From contig CAVFCW010000001.1 of the NCBI GenBank assembly GCA_963621245.1, positions 248,001 through 312,000 on the forward strand: a stretch of 64,000 nucleotides of DNA. Reading direction: 5' to 3'. Below the pieces are notes generated by a model that was not told the DNA's origin, did no database searches, and saw nothing but the letters and a program-made list of their open reading frames with translations. This DNA is from SIG603 sp963621245. GTDB taxonomy: Bacteria > Bacillota > Clostridia > Oscillospirales > Acutalibacteraceae. Made by a program: the position numbers and the translations under genes. The number at the start of each line of letters is the position of its first letter. Position 1 is the first letter of the stretch. Positions 32,797-41,254 of this stretch are shown in pieces.

Positions 32797-34315
32797 ACTG
32801 CTTTTTGAATCTTATGACGTTCCAGCTCGATTTTGTGAGCATTGACTTGTACATATCCGACTCCAAAACGGTTCTGTCGTTTACCGTCTTGGGCGTGACC
32901 GCCTCGCTGTAAGCCGTGTTGACTGCACTCATATCGTCATTTTCAAGTACGATATGCTCAACCGCCTTGTAGCCCTCAAAGCTTCTCAAGTCAATATCCA
33001 TGACAATATCATCACTTACGCTTCTGTTTACCGCAAAGACTGTCAATTCGTCCTTTTCGTAATTCCAGACGGGAATAGAAACAACATCCGTTACATCGGA
33101 GAAATCATTTGTGTCGTGCTTGGACGAGGTGAACACGGGGCGAAGTGCAACTCCTCTGCCGTATTTTGACGCGTGAAGCAGCGGATAGTAAATAGTCTGG
33201 CGCCATGCGGGGCCGTCCTCTTCCGTCATAATCGGAGCGATTACGTTTACAAGCTGAGCCATACAAGCAATTTTCACTCTGTCAGAATGTTTCATGAGAG
33301 TGATAAGCATAAGTCCGACCAAAACGGCGTCCTCAAAATCGTAATGATCCTCCAAAAGATGCGGAGCAATTTGCCACGGGCGGTTCTTCATCGTGTCGTC
33401 ATCCGCCTCATTTGCGTGGAACCAAACGTTCCACTCGTCAAAGGAGAGCATCATAGTTTTCTTGGAGCGTTTCTTTGCCTTTACATAGTCGCACGTTGCC
33501 TTAACCGTGTTTATAAAGTAGTCCATATCGTCGCTCTGTGCGAAGAAATTAGCAGTGTCGTTAAAGCGGTTTCCGTAGTACTGATGAAGCGAAATATAAT
33601 CAACGCTGTCGTAAGCCCACGAAAGAGCCGTATCCTCCCACTGTGGGAAAGTCGTCATACTGCTCGAAGAACTTCCGCAAAGAACAAGCTCAATGCTCGG
33701 ATCGATAATCTTCATAGCCTTTGCGGTCTCGTCTGCCAAATGGCCGTACTCATCGGCAGTCTTGTGACCGGTCTGCCACGGGCCGTCCATCTCGTTGCCC
33801 AAATTCCAAACCTTTATGTTGTGCGGTTCTTTATAACCGTGCTTCACTCTGAGGTCAGAGTACTTTGTGCCGGCAGGCATATTGCAGTATTCAAGAAGAT
33901 TGCAAGCCGCCTCAATTCCTCTCGTTCCGAGGTTGAGCGCCTGCATCGGCTCTGCGCCGACTTTTTTACACCACGAAGAAAATTCGTTTATGCCTACCAA
34001 ATTCGGCTCGGTGCTTCTCCATGCGAGTTCCAAGCGTTTCGGTCTCTCTTCAACGGGACCCACGCTGTCCTCCCAGTAGAAGTTCGAGACAAAATTTCCG
34101 CCGGGATAACGCACAATGGGAACGTTAAGCTCCTTGACAAGCTCCATAACGTCCTTTCTGAAGCCCTCTTCGTCGGCACTTGCGTGATTCGGCTGCCAAA
34201 TTCCGCCGTAAACTGCTCTGCCCAAATGCTCGATGAACGAGCCGTAAATTCTCTTGTCAATCTCGGATATTTTAAAATCCTTTTCGACCGTGAGTTTAGC
34301 AAACTTTTTTGCCAT
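32795..34315 (-). CDS. abfA: Alpha-L-arabinofuranosidase, GH51
   Basis: Releases alpha-L-arabinofuranosyl side chains from arabinoxylan and arabinan oligosaccharides; 506 aa, standard for the cytosolic bacterial enzyme. The N-terminus IYGSFIEHLGRAVYGGIW is a family signature. The acid/base Glu is E175 (WNLGNEMDG) and the nucleophile is E294 (SFDEWNVW), the same numbers as in the well-studied Geobacillus enzyme. A C-terminal beta-sandwich follows. No signal peptide is present. GGGAGG sits eight bases before the ATG. It is transcribed alone from a promoter at about 34380, and with GH127 it indicates arabinose scavenging from plant cell walls. Confidence 0.96.
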   Translation of the reverse strand: MAKKFAKLTVEKDFKISEIDKRIYGSFIEHLGRAVYGGIWQPNHASADEEGFRKDVMELVKELNVPIVRYPGGNFVSNFYWEDSVGPVEERPKRLELAWRSTEPNLVGINEFSSWCKKVGAEPMQALNLGTRGIEAACNLLEYCNMPAGTKYSDLRVKHGYKEPHNIKVWNLGNEMDGPWQTGHKTADEYGHLADETAKAMKIIDPSIELVLCGSSSSSMTTFPQWEDTALSWAYDSVDYISLHQYYGNRFNDTANFFAQSDDMDYFINTVKATCDYVKAKKRSKKTMMLSFDEWNVWFHANEADDDTMKNRPWQIAPHLLEDHYDFEDAVLVGLMLITLMKHSDRVKIACMAQLVNVIAPIMTEEDGPAWRQTIYYPLLHASKYGRGVALRPVFTSSKHDTNDFSDVTDVVSIPVWNYEKDELTVFAVNRSVSDDIVMDIDLRSFEGYKAVEHIVLENDDMSAVNTAYSEAVTPKTVNDRTVLESDMYKSMLTKSSWNVIRFKKQ

Positions 34316-34365
34316 GTGAAAATCCTCCCAAACTAAAAAATCGGAACGTTTCTCCGCCTGTCATA

Positions 34366-34394
34366 ATCTTATTCCCACGCTTATTTATTGTCAA
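34366..34394 (-). promoter_or_regulatory. Promoter of the GH51 gene
   Basis: Minus-strand TTGACA, 17-base spacer, TAAGAT. Confidence 0.65.
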
Positions 34395-34436
34395 TAAAAT
34401 TCATTCTTTATTTACGCTTTTTTCGCAAAATGAAAA

Positions 34437-34465
34437 TTGAAATCGTACCTCTGCTGTGTTATCAT
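34437..34465 (+). promoter_or_regulatory. Promoter of the DUF6560-like gene
   Basis: TTGAAA, 17-base spacer, TATCAT (5 of 6 each). Start near 34472. Confidence 0.65.
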
Positions 34466-34532
34466 TTTCTTAGAATATATCAAGATAAGCGGACAGAACA
34501 TTTTTTACTGAACGAAAAACGAGGTGAATTTT

Positions 34533-34997
34533 ATGTCAAAACAGCTTATTCCAGAAAAATACGAACTGAAAAAGTCAGGATTTCTCCCTGTTTTTTCTGC
34601 TATCGCAGCCGACTTTTTTCTCGCACTCTTTATTCTGAACATCGTAGATTACTTTGTCGGTCTTAATTTCGTAACAGGCTCTTCCCTCTTTGCCGGCATA
34701 GTCTTTTTTGTCTTTGCCATGCTATGTTTCGGACTTTTCGCAAACGCCGCCGTGTGGAAAATTACCGTTGACGGCGACGAGATAAAATACCGCACACCTT
34801 TGGGAAAAATCACAACTTACAGCTTTTCCGATATAAGCGAAGCGCAAATAACCGTTCAAAACAACGCTCAGGCGGTAAAGTGCCTAAAAGACGGAAAAAC
34901 GCTTTTTGTCGTTCCCTTGGCAATTAAAAACTACCCAACCTTTATGACCAATCTGTTTTTGAAGGGCGTAACGGTAACCGATACAAGAAGAGGTTAA
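34533..34997 (+). CDS. Small membrane protein, DUF6560-like
   Basis: A 154-aa protein with a short cytoplasmic N-terminus, two membrane helices (about residues 20-45 and 55-80) and a soluble C-terminal domain of about 75 residues. The domain begins WKITVDGDEIKYRTPLG and looks like a small beta-rich, PH-like fold. This layout fits the DUF6560 proteins of Clostridia, whose function is unknown. The ATG at 34533 has GAGG eight bases upstream, so the in-frame GTG at 34524 inside that site is not used. It is followed by the HD-HAD fusion gene after six bases, so the two form an operon. Confidence 0.75.
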   Translation: MSKQLIPEKYELKKSGFLPVFSAIAADFFLALFILNIVDYFVGLNFVTGSSLFAGIVFFVFAMLCFGLFANAAVWKITVDGDEIKYRTPLGKITTYSFSDISEAQITVQNNAQAVKCLKDGKTLFVVPLAIKNYPTFMTNLFLKGVTVTDTRRG

Positions 34998-35003
34998 TTT
35001 AAA

Positions 35004-36359
35004 ATGAACGAAATTACTACCTTCACGGGAAAACACATAAGCCCTGTCAATCCATCCGAAGAGCTGATTGATATAAAAGACATTGCCCATGCGCTTTCGC
35101 TCACAACAAGAGGAAACGGTCAGGTAAAAACATTCTTTTCTGTCGCAAGCCACTGCATACTTTGCTGTAAAGAGGCTAAGGCAAGAGGACTTTCAAAGAG
35201 AATGCAGCTTGCCTGTTTGATTCATGACGCATCGGAAAGTTATATGTCCGATGTTCCAAGTCCCCTCAAAAAGGTTATGAGCGAATATTCCGAGTACGAA
35301 AACAAACTTCTGTCTCTCATTTACACAAAATTCTTGGGTTCGGATCTTGACGATAACGAAAAAGCAGAACTCGAAAAAATCGACAAAGACCTTATGTTTT
35401 ACGATTTGAGGGAGCTTCTCGGCGAAAACAAAGATAAACCCGAACCGAAAATTCACGTCAAGCTTTGCTACGACTTCGTGCCGTTTGCAGAAGTCGAACG
35501 AGAATATCTCGATCTGTTCTATTCCCTAACGGATGAAAACACTGAAGAAACTGCCGTTTCATCCCCTGAAGAAATAAATGAGAAACTCAAAAACATCAAG
35601 GTTTTTGTTCTCGATATGGACGGAACGATTTACCTCGGAAACCAACTTTTCCCCTACACAAAGGATTTCTTGAATGCCGTAAAAAAAAGCGGAAGAGACT
35701 TCTCGTTTTTCACAAACAACAGCTCCAAGAACTTCAAATCGTACATTGAAAAGCTTGGAAAAATGGGAATAAATGTCCGTGACGATCAAATGCTGATTTC
35801 AAACGGCGTTATGGCCGATTGGCTTAACGAAAACCGCCAGGGCAAAAAAGCTTACGTCGTCGGCACGCCAGACCTCGAAAATGCCGTGAAAGAAGCGGGC
35901 ATTGAGATAAGCGACACGGACGCTGACTATGTTCTTCTCGGCTTTGACACAACTCTTAACTATGAGAAGCTTGTAAAAGCGTGCGACTTTGTGCGTGACG
36001 GAAAAGAGATTTTCGGACTTAACCCCGATTTTAACTGCCCGACCGAAACGGGATTTATTCCCGACTGCGGATCTATGGCGGCTCTTGTAAAAGCGTCAAC
36101 GGGTGTTCAGTGCGAATTTTTCGGAAAACCCTCACGCCACACACTCGACTACATGCTCAAAGCGACAAACTGCAAGCAAAACGAACTTTGCGTCATAGGC
36201 GACCGACTCTACACCGACATTGCCGTAGCCGACAACACGGCGGTAACATCGATATTGGTTTTAAGCGGAGAGAGCTCTTTGAGCGATGTGAAAAAAAGCG
36301 AGCACAAACCGGATTTAATTGTTGACAACATCGGCTCTCTCATTCCTTATTTGAACTAA
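35004..36359 (+). CDS. HD-domain phosphohydrolase fused to HAD-IIA phosphatase
   Basis: A 451-aa two-domain enzyme. Residues about 1-180 form an HD hydrolase similar to YfbR-type 5'-deoxynucleotidases, with metal residues H50, H74-D75 (LIHDASE) and D127 or D129. Residues about 195-451 form a NagD/PGP-like HAD phosphatase: LDMDGTIYLG with D204 and D206, FFTNNSS near residue 235, FFGKPS and GDRLYTDIAVA. Both halves look intact. Fusion of these two phosphatases in one chain is unusual; normally they are separate genes. It might couple dephosphorylation of a nucleotide and a sugar phosphate. It follows the DUF6560-like gene by six bases. Confidence 0.88.
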   Translation: MNEITTFTGKHISPVNPSEELIDIKDIAHALSLTTRGNGQVKTFFSVASHCILCCKEAKARGLSKRMQLACLIHDASESYMSDVPSPLKKVMSEYSEYENKLLSLIYTKFLGSDLDDNEKAELEKIDKDLMFYDLRELLGENKDKPEPKIHVKLCYDFVPFAEVEREYLDLFYSLTDENTEETAVSSPEEINEKLKNIKVFVLDMDGTIYLGNQLFPYTKDFLNAVKKSGRDFSFFTNNSSKNFKSYIEKLGKMGINVRDDQMLISNGVMADWLNENRQGKKAYVVGTPDLENAVKEAGIEISDTDADYVLLGFDTTLNYEKLVKACDFVRDGKEIFGLNPDFNCPTETGFIPDCGSMAALVKASTGVQCEFFGKPSRHTLDYMLKATNCKQNELCVIGDRLYTDIAVADNTAVTSILVLSGESSLSDVKKSEHKPDLIVDNIGSLIPYLN

Positions 36360-36415
36360 TTATATGTAATTTTTTCATACTTATCAGTATTTTTTTAATC
36401 TGCTTGATATATCGG

Positions 36416-36444
36416 TTGTTTTTGATACATTTTTAAGATAAAAT
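36416..36444 (+). promoter_or_regulatory. Candidate promoter of pgmB
   Basis: TTGTTT, 17-base spacer, TAAAAT; -10 5 of 6. Confidence 0.5.
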
Positions 36445-36493
36445 CAAAGCATAGATTTTTCACATAACATTATAAGAAAAGGACTGAACAAAC

Positions 36494-37135
36494 ATGAAAA
36501 ACGCAGTTATTTTTGACCTTGACGGTGTTATCGTTTCAACTGACAGCTACCACTACAAGGCATGGAAAGCAATGGCAGACGAAGAGGGAATTTACTTTGA
36601 CGAGGTCATCAACAACCGCTTAAGAGGTGTTTCCCGTATGGCTTCCCTTGAGATTATTCTCGAAAAAGCTACAAAGACTTACACGGACGAGGAAAAAGAA
36701 GCTCTTGCAACAAAGAAAAACGACATCTATCGCGAAAGCCTTGTCGAGCTCACACCGAACGATATTCTTCCCGGTGTTATGGACACCTTGAACGCACTTC
36801 GTGAAAGAGGCGTTAAGCTTGCAATCGGTTCTTCCTCAAAGAACACTCCCGTAATCTTAAAGCAGATCGGTCTCGGCGATTTCTTTGACGCAGTTGCTGA
36901 CGGAAATCAGATCACACATTCAAAGCCCGATCCCGAAGTTTTCCTCCTTGCCGCAAAGCTCTTGGGCGTTGCTCCGTCCGACTCCGCAGTTGTCGAGGAC
37001 GCTTACGCAGGAATCGATGCCGCTAAGGCCGGCGGAATGAAGGCTGTCGCAGTCGGCGACGCTTCAAAGTACGAGAAAGCGGATGTTGCCGGCGCAACTC
37101 TTGCCGATATCTCAATTGACGATATTCTCGCTTAA
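36494..37135 (+). CDS. pgmB: Beta-phosphoglucomutase
   Basis: Converts beta-glucose 1-phosphate to glucose 6-phosphate, usually after a maltose or cellobiose phosphorylase; 213 aa. The HAD active site FDLDGVIVSTD has the nucleophile Asp and the catalytic Asp two residues on. The cap domain includes RLRGVSRMASLE, a signature of beta-PGM that separates it from other HAD enzymes. IGSSSKN and HSKPDPEVF follow, and VVEDAYAGIDAA gives motif IV. No phosphorylase gene is adjacent. It has its own promoter and a strong terminator. Confidence 0.93.
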   Translation: MKNAVIFDLDGVIVSTDSYHYKAWKAMADEEGIYFDEVINNRLRGVSRMASLEIILEKATKTYTDEEKEALATKKNDIYRESLVELTPNDILPGVMDTLNALRERGVKLAIGSSSKNTPVILKQIGLGDFFDAVADGNQITHSKPDPEVFLLAAKLLGVAPSDSAVVEDAYAGIDAAKAGGMKAVAVGDASKYEKADVAGATLADISIDDILA

Positions 37136-37151
37136 AATTCAATTAAAAATC

Positions 37152-37195
37152 AATCCCCGTGACCGCACTCAAATGGGCAGTCACGGGGATTTTTC
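37152..37195 (+). terminator. Terminator after pgmB
   Basis: 12-bp perfect stem AATCCCCGTGAC/GTCACGGGGATT with a 16-base loop and a T run. Confidence 0.9.
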
Positions 37196-37315
37196 ATTAA
37201 AAATGATATTTTTCAAAAACTTGTTTTTGTTTTATTTCATTGGCTGATATGTTATACTCAACTTATTAGGTATGGAATTTTAGGTATGAAATATTTCTCA
37301 TACGGAGGTATTAAT

Positions 37316-38161
37316 ATGAAAAAACTCGAATTTAAAGCTTTGCCGCTTGATTCCCTCTCAAAGGGAACTGTCAGGGCTTATCTTCACGAGCCGCTCATCG
37401 AGATGAAAGAATTTGTCAATAACTTTCCGAACGGCTACCGTGAAAAATATCCGTCGGTTATAGTTTGCCCCGGTGGTGCATATTTCTTTACATCGCAAAG
37501 AGAGGCCGATCCCGTTGCGTTTGAATATCTCGCAGAGGGATACAATGTTTTCATTCTCGATTACTCTGTCGGAGAGCTTGCGAAGGATTTTCTGCCGCTT
37601 AAGGAACTTTCAAATCTCATTATGACAATAAGGGACAACAGCGACAAGTGGTGCTGTGATCCCGACAAAATCGCTGTGTGCGGTTTCAGTGCGGGCGGAC
37701 ATCTCGCCGCAAGCGCAGCCATCCTCTGGAACAACGATAAATTCAAAGCTGTTTTCGATACGCAAAACGGAAAGAACAAACCGAATGCCGCCATTTTGGG
37801 TTATCCCGTAATTACAGCAGACGAATTTGCCCATGAGGATTCGATTAAAAACGTAAGCGGTGCAGAAAGGGGAACGAATAAATACAATTTCTTCTCTCTT
37901 GATAAGCGAGTAGACAAGGACTGCGCTCCGATTTTTGTGTGGCACACCGTAAGCGACGGTCTTGTTCCCGTGGAAAACACGATTAAACTAATAAGCGCAC
38001 TTCAATCAAACAAAATAAGCTTTGAGTGTCACATCTTCCCAACGGGCGATCACGGAATGTCGGTTTGCACGACCGAAGTAAGCTCCCCGAATGAACACAA
38101 TAATCAGTGGGTAAAACTCAGTAAAAATTGGCTTAACAAAACCTTTGACTACAAGAAATAA
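37316..38161 (+). CDS. Alpha/beta hydrolase (acetyl esterase-like)
   Basis: A 281-aa carboxylesterase of the alpha/beta hydrolase fold. The oxyanion motif is CPGGAYFF near residue 54, and the nucleophile elbow is GFSAGGH near residue 122. The acid is probably in HTVSDGLVP, and the His is in TGDHGMS near residue 250. The arrangement resembles the BD-FAE/acetyl-xylan esterase group. No signal peptide. GGAGG seven bases before 37316 supports this start over an in-frame ATG at 37286. It is followed after eight bases by an acyltransferase-like gene. A role in deacetylating imported plant oligosaccharides is plausible. Confidence 0.85.
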   Translation: MKKLEFKALPLDSLSKGTVRAYLHEPLIEMKEFVNNFPNGYREKYPSVIVCPGGAYFFTSQREADPVAFEYLAEGYNVFILDYSVGELAKDFLPLKELSNLIMTIRDNSDKWCCDPDKIAVCGFSAGGHLAASAAILWNNDKFKAVFDTQNGKNKPNAAILGYPVITADEFAHEDSIKNVSGAERGTNKYNFFSLDKRVDKDCAPIFVWHTVSDGLVPVENTIKLISALQSNKISFECHIFPTGDHGMSVCTTEVSSPNEHNNQWVKLSKNWLNKTFDYKK

Positions 38162-38169
38162 TCAATAAC

Positions 38170-39051
38170 ATGAAAGAACATTTTTTTGAATTTTTAAAAC
38201 ACGCGGCTCTTCCGAGTGAAGCGTCAATCTACCTCACGGAAAGCTTTAACAAACTTTTTCCCGTTTACGAAAATAGTCTCACGAAGATGATAGATCATCT
38301 TTATGCTAACAACTGTTCTGTCGAGAGCACACTCGAAATGCGAAAAAAACTTTCAGAAATGAGCGGAGTGCATATCTACACCGTGAATTCTGTTTTTATC
38401 GCTTGCGCATCAAAAAGAATGCTTGCGGATTTCAGAAAAAAAGGCATTTCCGATGCAATATTCTGGGACACAATACTCGATTTAAAATACAAGCTTTTCG
38501 AATGCAAAAAAGTTCACGGCGTATGGGGAACATTCGTGGAAACCTGGTATGATATTTTCTTCAGATGCGACCTCGTTAAACTCGGACGACTCGAGTTTGA
38601 GCGGCTTGTCTATCTCGAAGAGTATCCCGAAACAACATTTGAGGGCATATCTATAAAGCACGGCGACACGGTTTACAGCGTGCACATTCCTTCATGCGGA
38701 AAATTTACAAAAGAATTAAGAGCGGAATCCTACAAGCTCGCAAAGGACTTTTTCGCAAAGGAACTTGGAGAAAAGCCCATGGTTCTTTTCTGCGAATCTT
38801 GGCTTATGAACCCCGATAACCTCGAAATTTTCCCAAAAAGCATGAACATAAACGAGTTCCAAAGAGAATTTCATGTTTTCGATAAGCACGCAGATCCTAA
38901 ATACCACGACTGCTGGAGAGTTTTCGGTAAGGACTACGACTCAAACCCCGACAATCTCCCACAAGAAACCACAATGCAAAAGTGCATCGTGAATTGGCTT
39001 AAATCTGGACATCAGATGTCCCTCGGATTCGCAGTTAAAATAAACGGCTGA
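38170..39051 (+). CDS. Acyltransferase-like protein (DUF5596/GNAT-like C-terminal domain)
   Basis: A 293-aa cytosolic protein with a helical N-terminal domain (about 1-120) and a C-terminal half carrying the pattern of clostridial proteins annotated as GNAT-like. Landmarks are KLGRLEFERLVY, the GDTVYSVHIPSCG stretch, FCESWLMNPDNLEIFP and FQREFHVF. It starts eight bases after the esterase gene, so the two are probably co-translated. The pairing of an esterase with a putative acyltransferase suggests metabolism of an acylated compound, but neither the acyl donor nor the acceptor is known. Family assignment is from memory of these motifs. Confidence 0.7.
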   Translation: MKEHFFEFLKHAALPSEASIYLTESFNKLFPVYENSLTKMIDHLYANNCSVESTLEMRKKLSEMSGVHIYTVNSVFIACASKRMLADFRKKGISDAIFWDTILDLKYKLFECKKVHGVWGTFVETWYDIFFRCDLVKLGRLEFERLVYLEEYPETTFEGISIKHGDTVYSVHIPSCGKFTKELRAESYKLAKDFFAKELGEKPMVLFCESWLMNPDNLEIFPKSMNINEFQREFHVFDKHADPKYHDCWRVFGKDYDSNPDNLPQETTMQKCIVNWLKSGHQMSLGFAVKING

Positions 39052-39146
39052 CTTGGGCTGATTTTTAACCGACCTGTCTTTGATCGTTAATAAGAGTTTG
39101 GAGGTTGTACCCTTTCAACCTTTGCTTCTTTGCCTGATTTATTAAA

Positions 39147-39425
39147 TCAATCTTTAAAATACATTTCACCAAGTAATTCGTGAAATGACTTTTCGTCCCA
39201 TTCCTTTATCGGCTTATTTAAAAGTTTTAAGAAATTATTGTCGCTCGCCAAAGTCTCCCACTGCTCTGTCAAAATGGCATATTCATGATTTACAGAGTCA
39301 AGATAGTATATTTTATTTTGATAGAAAAATGTCATATCAACCGTTATTGGGGGATTGAATTTTCTTTCAGGGTACTCATCCCATCTCTGCCAAGATTGAA
39401 ACTGCTCCCATGTCAATTTAATCAT
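39147..39425 (-). CDS. Small protein partner of the MGGRGS-type protein, immunity-like
   Basis: A 92-aa acidic, aromatic-rich protein with no membrane segment or signal. It begins MIKLTWEQFQSW and contains the FNPPI and YYLDSVNHEY stretches. The ATG at 39425 overlaps the end of the preceding gene by eight bases, which argues for translational coupling and for this start over one 30 bases upstream. Similar small proteins follow toxin-like C-terminal modules in Firmicutes phages and conjugative elements, so an immunity role is plausible; this is inference. A 7-1-7 inverted repeat (TGATTTA/TAAATCA) overlaps the stop codon. It is the last gene of the island. Confidence 0.7.
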   Translation of the reverse strand: MIKLTWEQFQSWQRWDEYPERKFNPPITVDMTFFYQNKIYYLDSVNHEYAILTEQWETLASDNNFLKLLNKPIKEWDEKSFHELLGEMYFKD

Positions 39426-39840
39426 GTTCTTTTTTCCATCTGGCCCAGACATCACTTTTCCTCGCTTTCCAAATATTAATCACTCGCTTTACCATAGCTT
39501 TTTCTTTTATCGTCAGATGTGCAAAGCCTTTATCCGTATCCTTTTCATTATGATTGAATCCATGATGAGTATGTGGTGAGACCCCTCTGTGAGGTTTATC
39601 CAAATCAATCTGTTTACATCGTTTATTTTCTTTATCGTAATATGTTACGTATTTTGGATTACCGTCCGTATCTAAAGTAACATAAATACGGCGCATAGTC
39701 ATTGTTTCGAGCGGCGCAGTTGTATTTCTCTCAGTAGGCACCACAAACTTTATATTTCCTGATGTCAGCAACGATTTATATTCCGAGCCATAAAGTTTAT
39801 TCTTTACACTTACCCCTGTACTGCTTCCTCTGCCGCCCAT
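39418..39840 (-). CDS. MGGRGS-type mobile-element protein, possible toxin
   Basis: A 140-aa basic protein starting MGGRGSSTGVSVKNK, an opening seen in many phage and conjugative-element proteins of Firmicutes. The C-terminal half has a His-rich stretch SPHTHHGFNHNEKD (about residues 88-101) and then a helical LTIKEKAMVKRVINIW segment. The same block occurs at the end of phage minor-head proteins carrying toxin-like tails. The clustered His could form a nuclease-type metal site, but this is not established. The gene overlaps the end of the DUF4417 gene by 31 bases and is coupled to the small downstream gene, which could be its immunity protein. Confidence 0.7.
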   Translation of the reverse strand: MGGRGSSTGVSVKNKLYGSEYKSLLTSGNIKFVVPTERNTTAPLETMTMRRIYVTLDTDGNPKYVTYYDKENKRCKQIDLDKPHRGVSPHTHHGFNHNEKDTDKGFAHLTIKEKAMVKRVINIWKARKSDVWARWKKEHD

Positions 39841-40463
39841 TTTCTTTCTCTCTTTCTGGATTCAAGATAATCCACTTGTACAATATTTCCTTCCATTTCT
39901 TTGAACGGATCACCAAAACAGATAATTGCTTCCGGTTCGATACGGTTAAGCATCTCGTTATAGCCGAATAGAAATTCTTGTTTTGATTGTTTACAACCAA
40001 TCATTCCAACGGCCACAACAGAATGTTTTTCAACTCCGTCAAAGCAAAAATCAAAACTTCTCTTATCACTCCAACTGATTGTCGCTAAAACTTTTTGTCC
40101 TTGATCTTGCCAAAATGCACCAACCCACCTACTGTGAGCAATGCTCTCCATTTGTCTCCAATAATTCATATCGGAATATGTCGAATAGTCAGGCGTTAAA
40201 AGGAATTTATATTGTGAAAGCCTCGGTAAAGACCGTTCCGGGTTACGGTACACATTTTCGAAGCGATAGTCATCAATAAAGAAATGAACACCTTTTTTCT
40301 TGTTTTTCTCCGAATCATTTGATCGTATATCTGAATAGGAAATCAATTCCAAATTCTCCAAATCTAACGATTGACGTTCAACCAACGGTATTTGCCAATC
40401 TCCAATGGTTTTAAAGTCATTACGACGAAATAATGGATTTTCACGCATTGCTCTACTTGTCAA
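39810..40463 (-). CDS. DUF4417 domain protein
   Basis: A 217-aa protein of the DUF4417 family, common in phages and integrative elements of Firmicutes; function unknown. Family landmarks: MTSRAMRENPLF at the start, HFFIDDYRFE, LTPDYSTYSDM, YWRQMESIAHSRWVGAFWQ, and ISWSDKRSFDFCFDG. The best start is a TTG at 40463 preceded by GGGAGAGG at good spacing, giving the usual family N-terminus. Its 3' end overlaps the MGGRGS gene by 31 bases. The presence of DUF4417 is the main reason to call 39.1-41.6 kb a mobile-element fragment. Confidence 0.82.
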   Translation of the reverse strand: MTSRAMRENPLFRRNDFKTIGDWQIPLVERQSLDLENLELISYSDIRSNDSEKNKKKGVHFFIDDYRFENVYRNPERSLPRLSQYKFLLTPDYSTYSDMNYWRQMESIAHSRWVGAFWQDQGQKVLATISWSDKRSFDFCFDGVEKHSVVAVGMIGCKQSKQEFLFGYNEMLNRIEPEAIICFGDPFKEMEGNIVQVDYLESRKRERKWAAEEAVQG

Positions 40464-40484
40464 ATTAATATCCTCTCCCAACTT

Positions 40485-40616
40485 TTATCCGATTGTTAAT
40501 TTTAAATCTATTTTTTCAATTTCGTTTATATTGTTATTGACTGAAATATCAGAAAACGCTGTCATCCAGTCGTACAGTATTGGAATGTTATCAGCATTTT
40601 CGAAATTACAACGCAT
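40485..40616 (-). CDS. Possible 43-aa small protein or gene remnant
   Basis: A short frame upstream of the DUF4417 gene encodes 43 acidic residues (starting MRCNFENADNIPILYDWM). Codon use looks like its neighbours, and the stop lies 21 bases before the DUF4417 start codon. No good ribosome site precedes the ATG. It may be a small gene, or the C-terminal stub of a longer gene lost from the island. Low certainty. Confidence 0.3.
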   Translation of the reverse strand: MRCNFENADNIPILYDWMTAFSDISVNNNINEIEKIDLKLTIG

Positions 40617-40684
40617 CGAATTACTGTGCAAACTGTTTTTCTTTACATTTTAATTTCTGTTGGCATATCTGCTTTTCAGACTTC

Positions 40685-41254
40685 CTATTTTCTTGTTATT
40701 GAAATTTGACGAAGCAATTTGAGTTCATAAGACGTATAATTATCTTCACCAAAGCACAGCCATTTGCGATAATAGTCAAAAGCATAACAAGCTGCCTCAT
40801 AACTAATACAAAAATGTTGAGATACATCTTCTGCAGAAGTAGGACTTATCTGATGAATTAATGGCGGGGGAGCAATTGCATACTTCGCAAAAAAATTTGC
40901 TTCTGCTTCCGCCAATTCAGGGGCAGTATTGTCATTATGTCCCAAAATACAATGTCCGATTTCATGCAAAATTGTCAGATTAGCTCTTCTATACCCAATA
41001 TTGTCATCATAATATATGTATTCTTTACCGTTTCCAGGTTCTAAATAAAATCCATCCGTACTTAGTTTTAAAACTTCCAGTTTTGCATTATTGCATAATT
41101 CGGAATATGCAATAATGATAATACCCATTTTTTTAGCTATCTCGAATCCACTGATTGGTGTCCGCTTGATATCATATCGAATAAACATATCAACAACCTC
41201 TTGCTTAATAAACTCATAATCTTCGCCGTCTAATCGCATGCTGCCTCCAATCAT
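40685..41254 (-). CDS. ImmA/IrrE family metallo-endopeptidase
   Basis: A 189-aa zinc protease of the ImmA/IrrE type, which cleaves a partner XRE repressor to release gene expression in mobile elements such as ICEBs1. The zinc motif is HEIGHCILGH at about residues 94-103, with the third ligand expected in the following ELAEAEANFFA helix. The N-terminus contains a typical helical region with IAKKMGI. Its ATG overlaps the stop of the XRE gene by four bases. The pair is thus a switch module, but no integrase, excisionase or conjugation gene is present in the window. Confidence 0.9.
   Translation of the reverse strand: MIGGSMRLDGEDYEFIKQEVVDMFIRYDIKRTPISGFEIAKKMGIIIIAYSELCNNAKLEVLKLSTDGFYLEPGNGKEYIYYDDNIGYRRANLTILHEIGHCILGHNDNTAPELAEAEANFFAKYAIAPPPLIHQISPTSAEDVSQHFCISYEAACYAFDYYRKWLCFGEDNYTSYELKLLRQISITRK

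Noticed and set aside
33173..34336. Open frame of 387 codons on the plus strand
   Set aside because: Antisense to the GH51 gene with matching codon periodicity of the real gene; the product looks like a shadow translation.
40405..40653. Plus-strand frame of 82 codons in the island
   Set aside because: Covers the DUF4417 start region on the opposite strand, has no ribosome site and reads as low-complexity Phe/Ile/Leu sequence.
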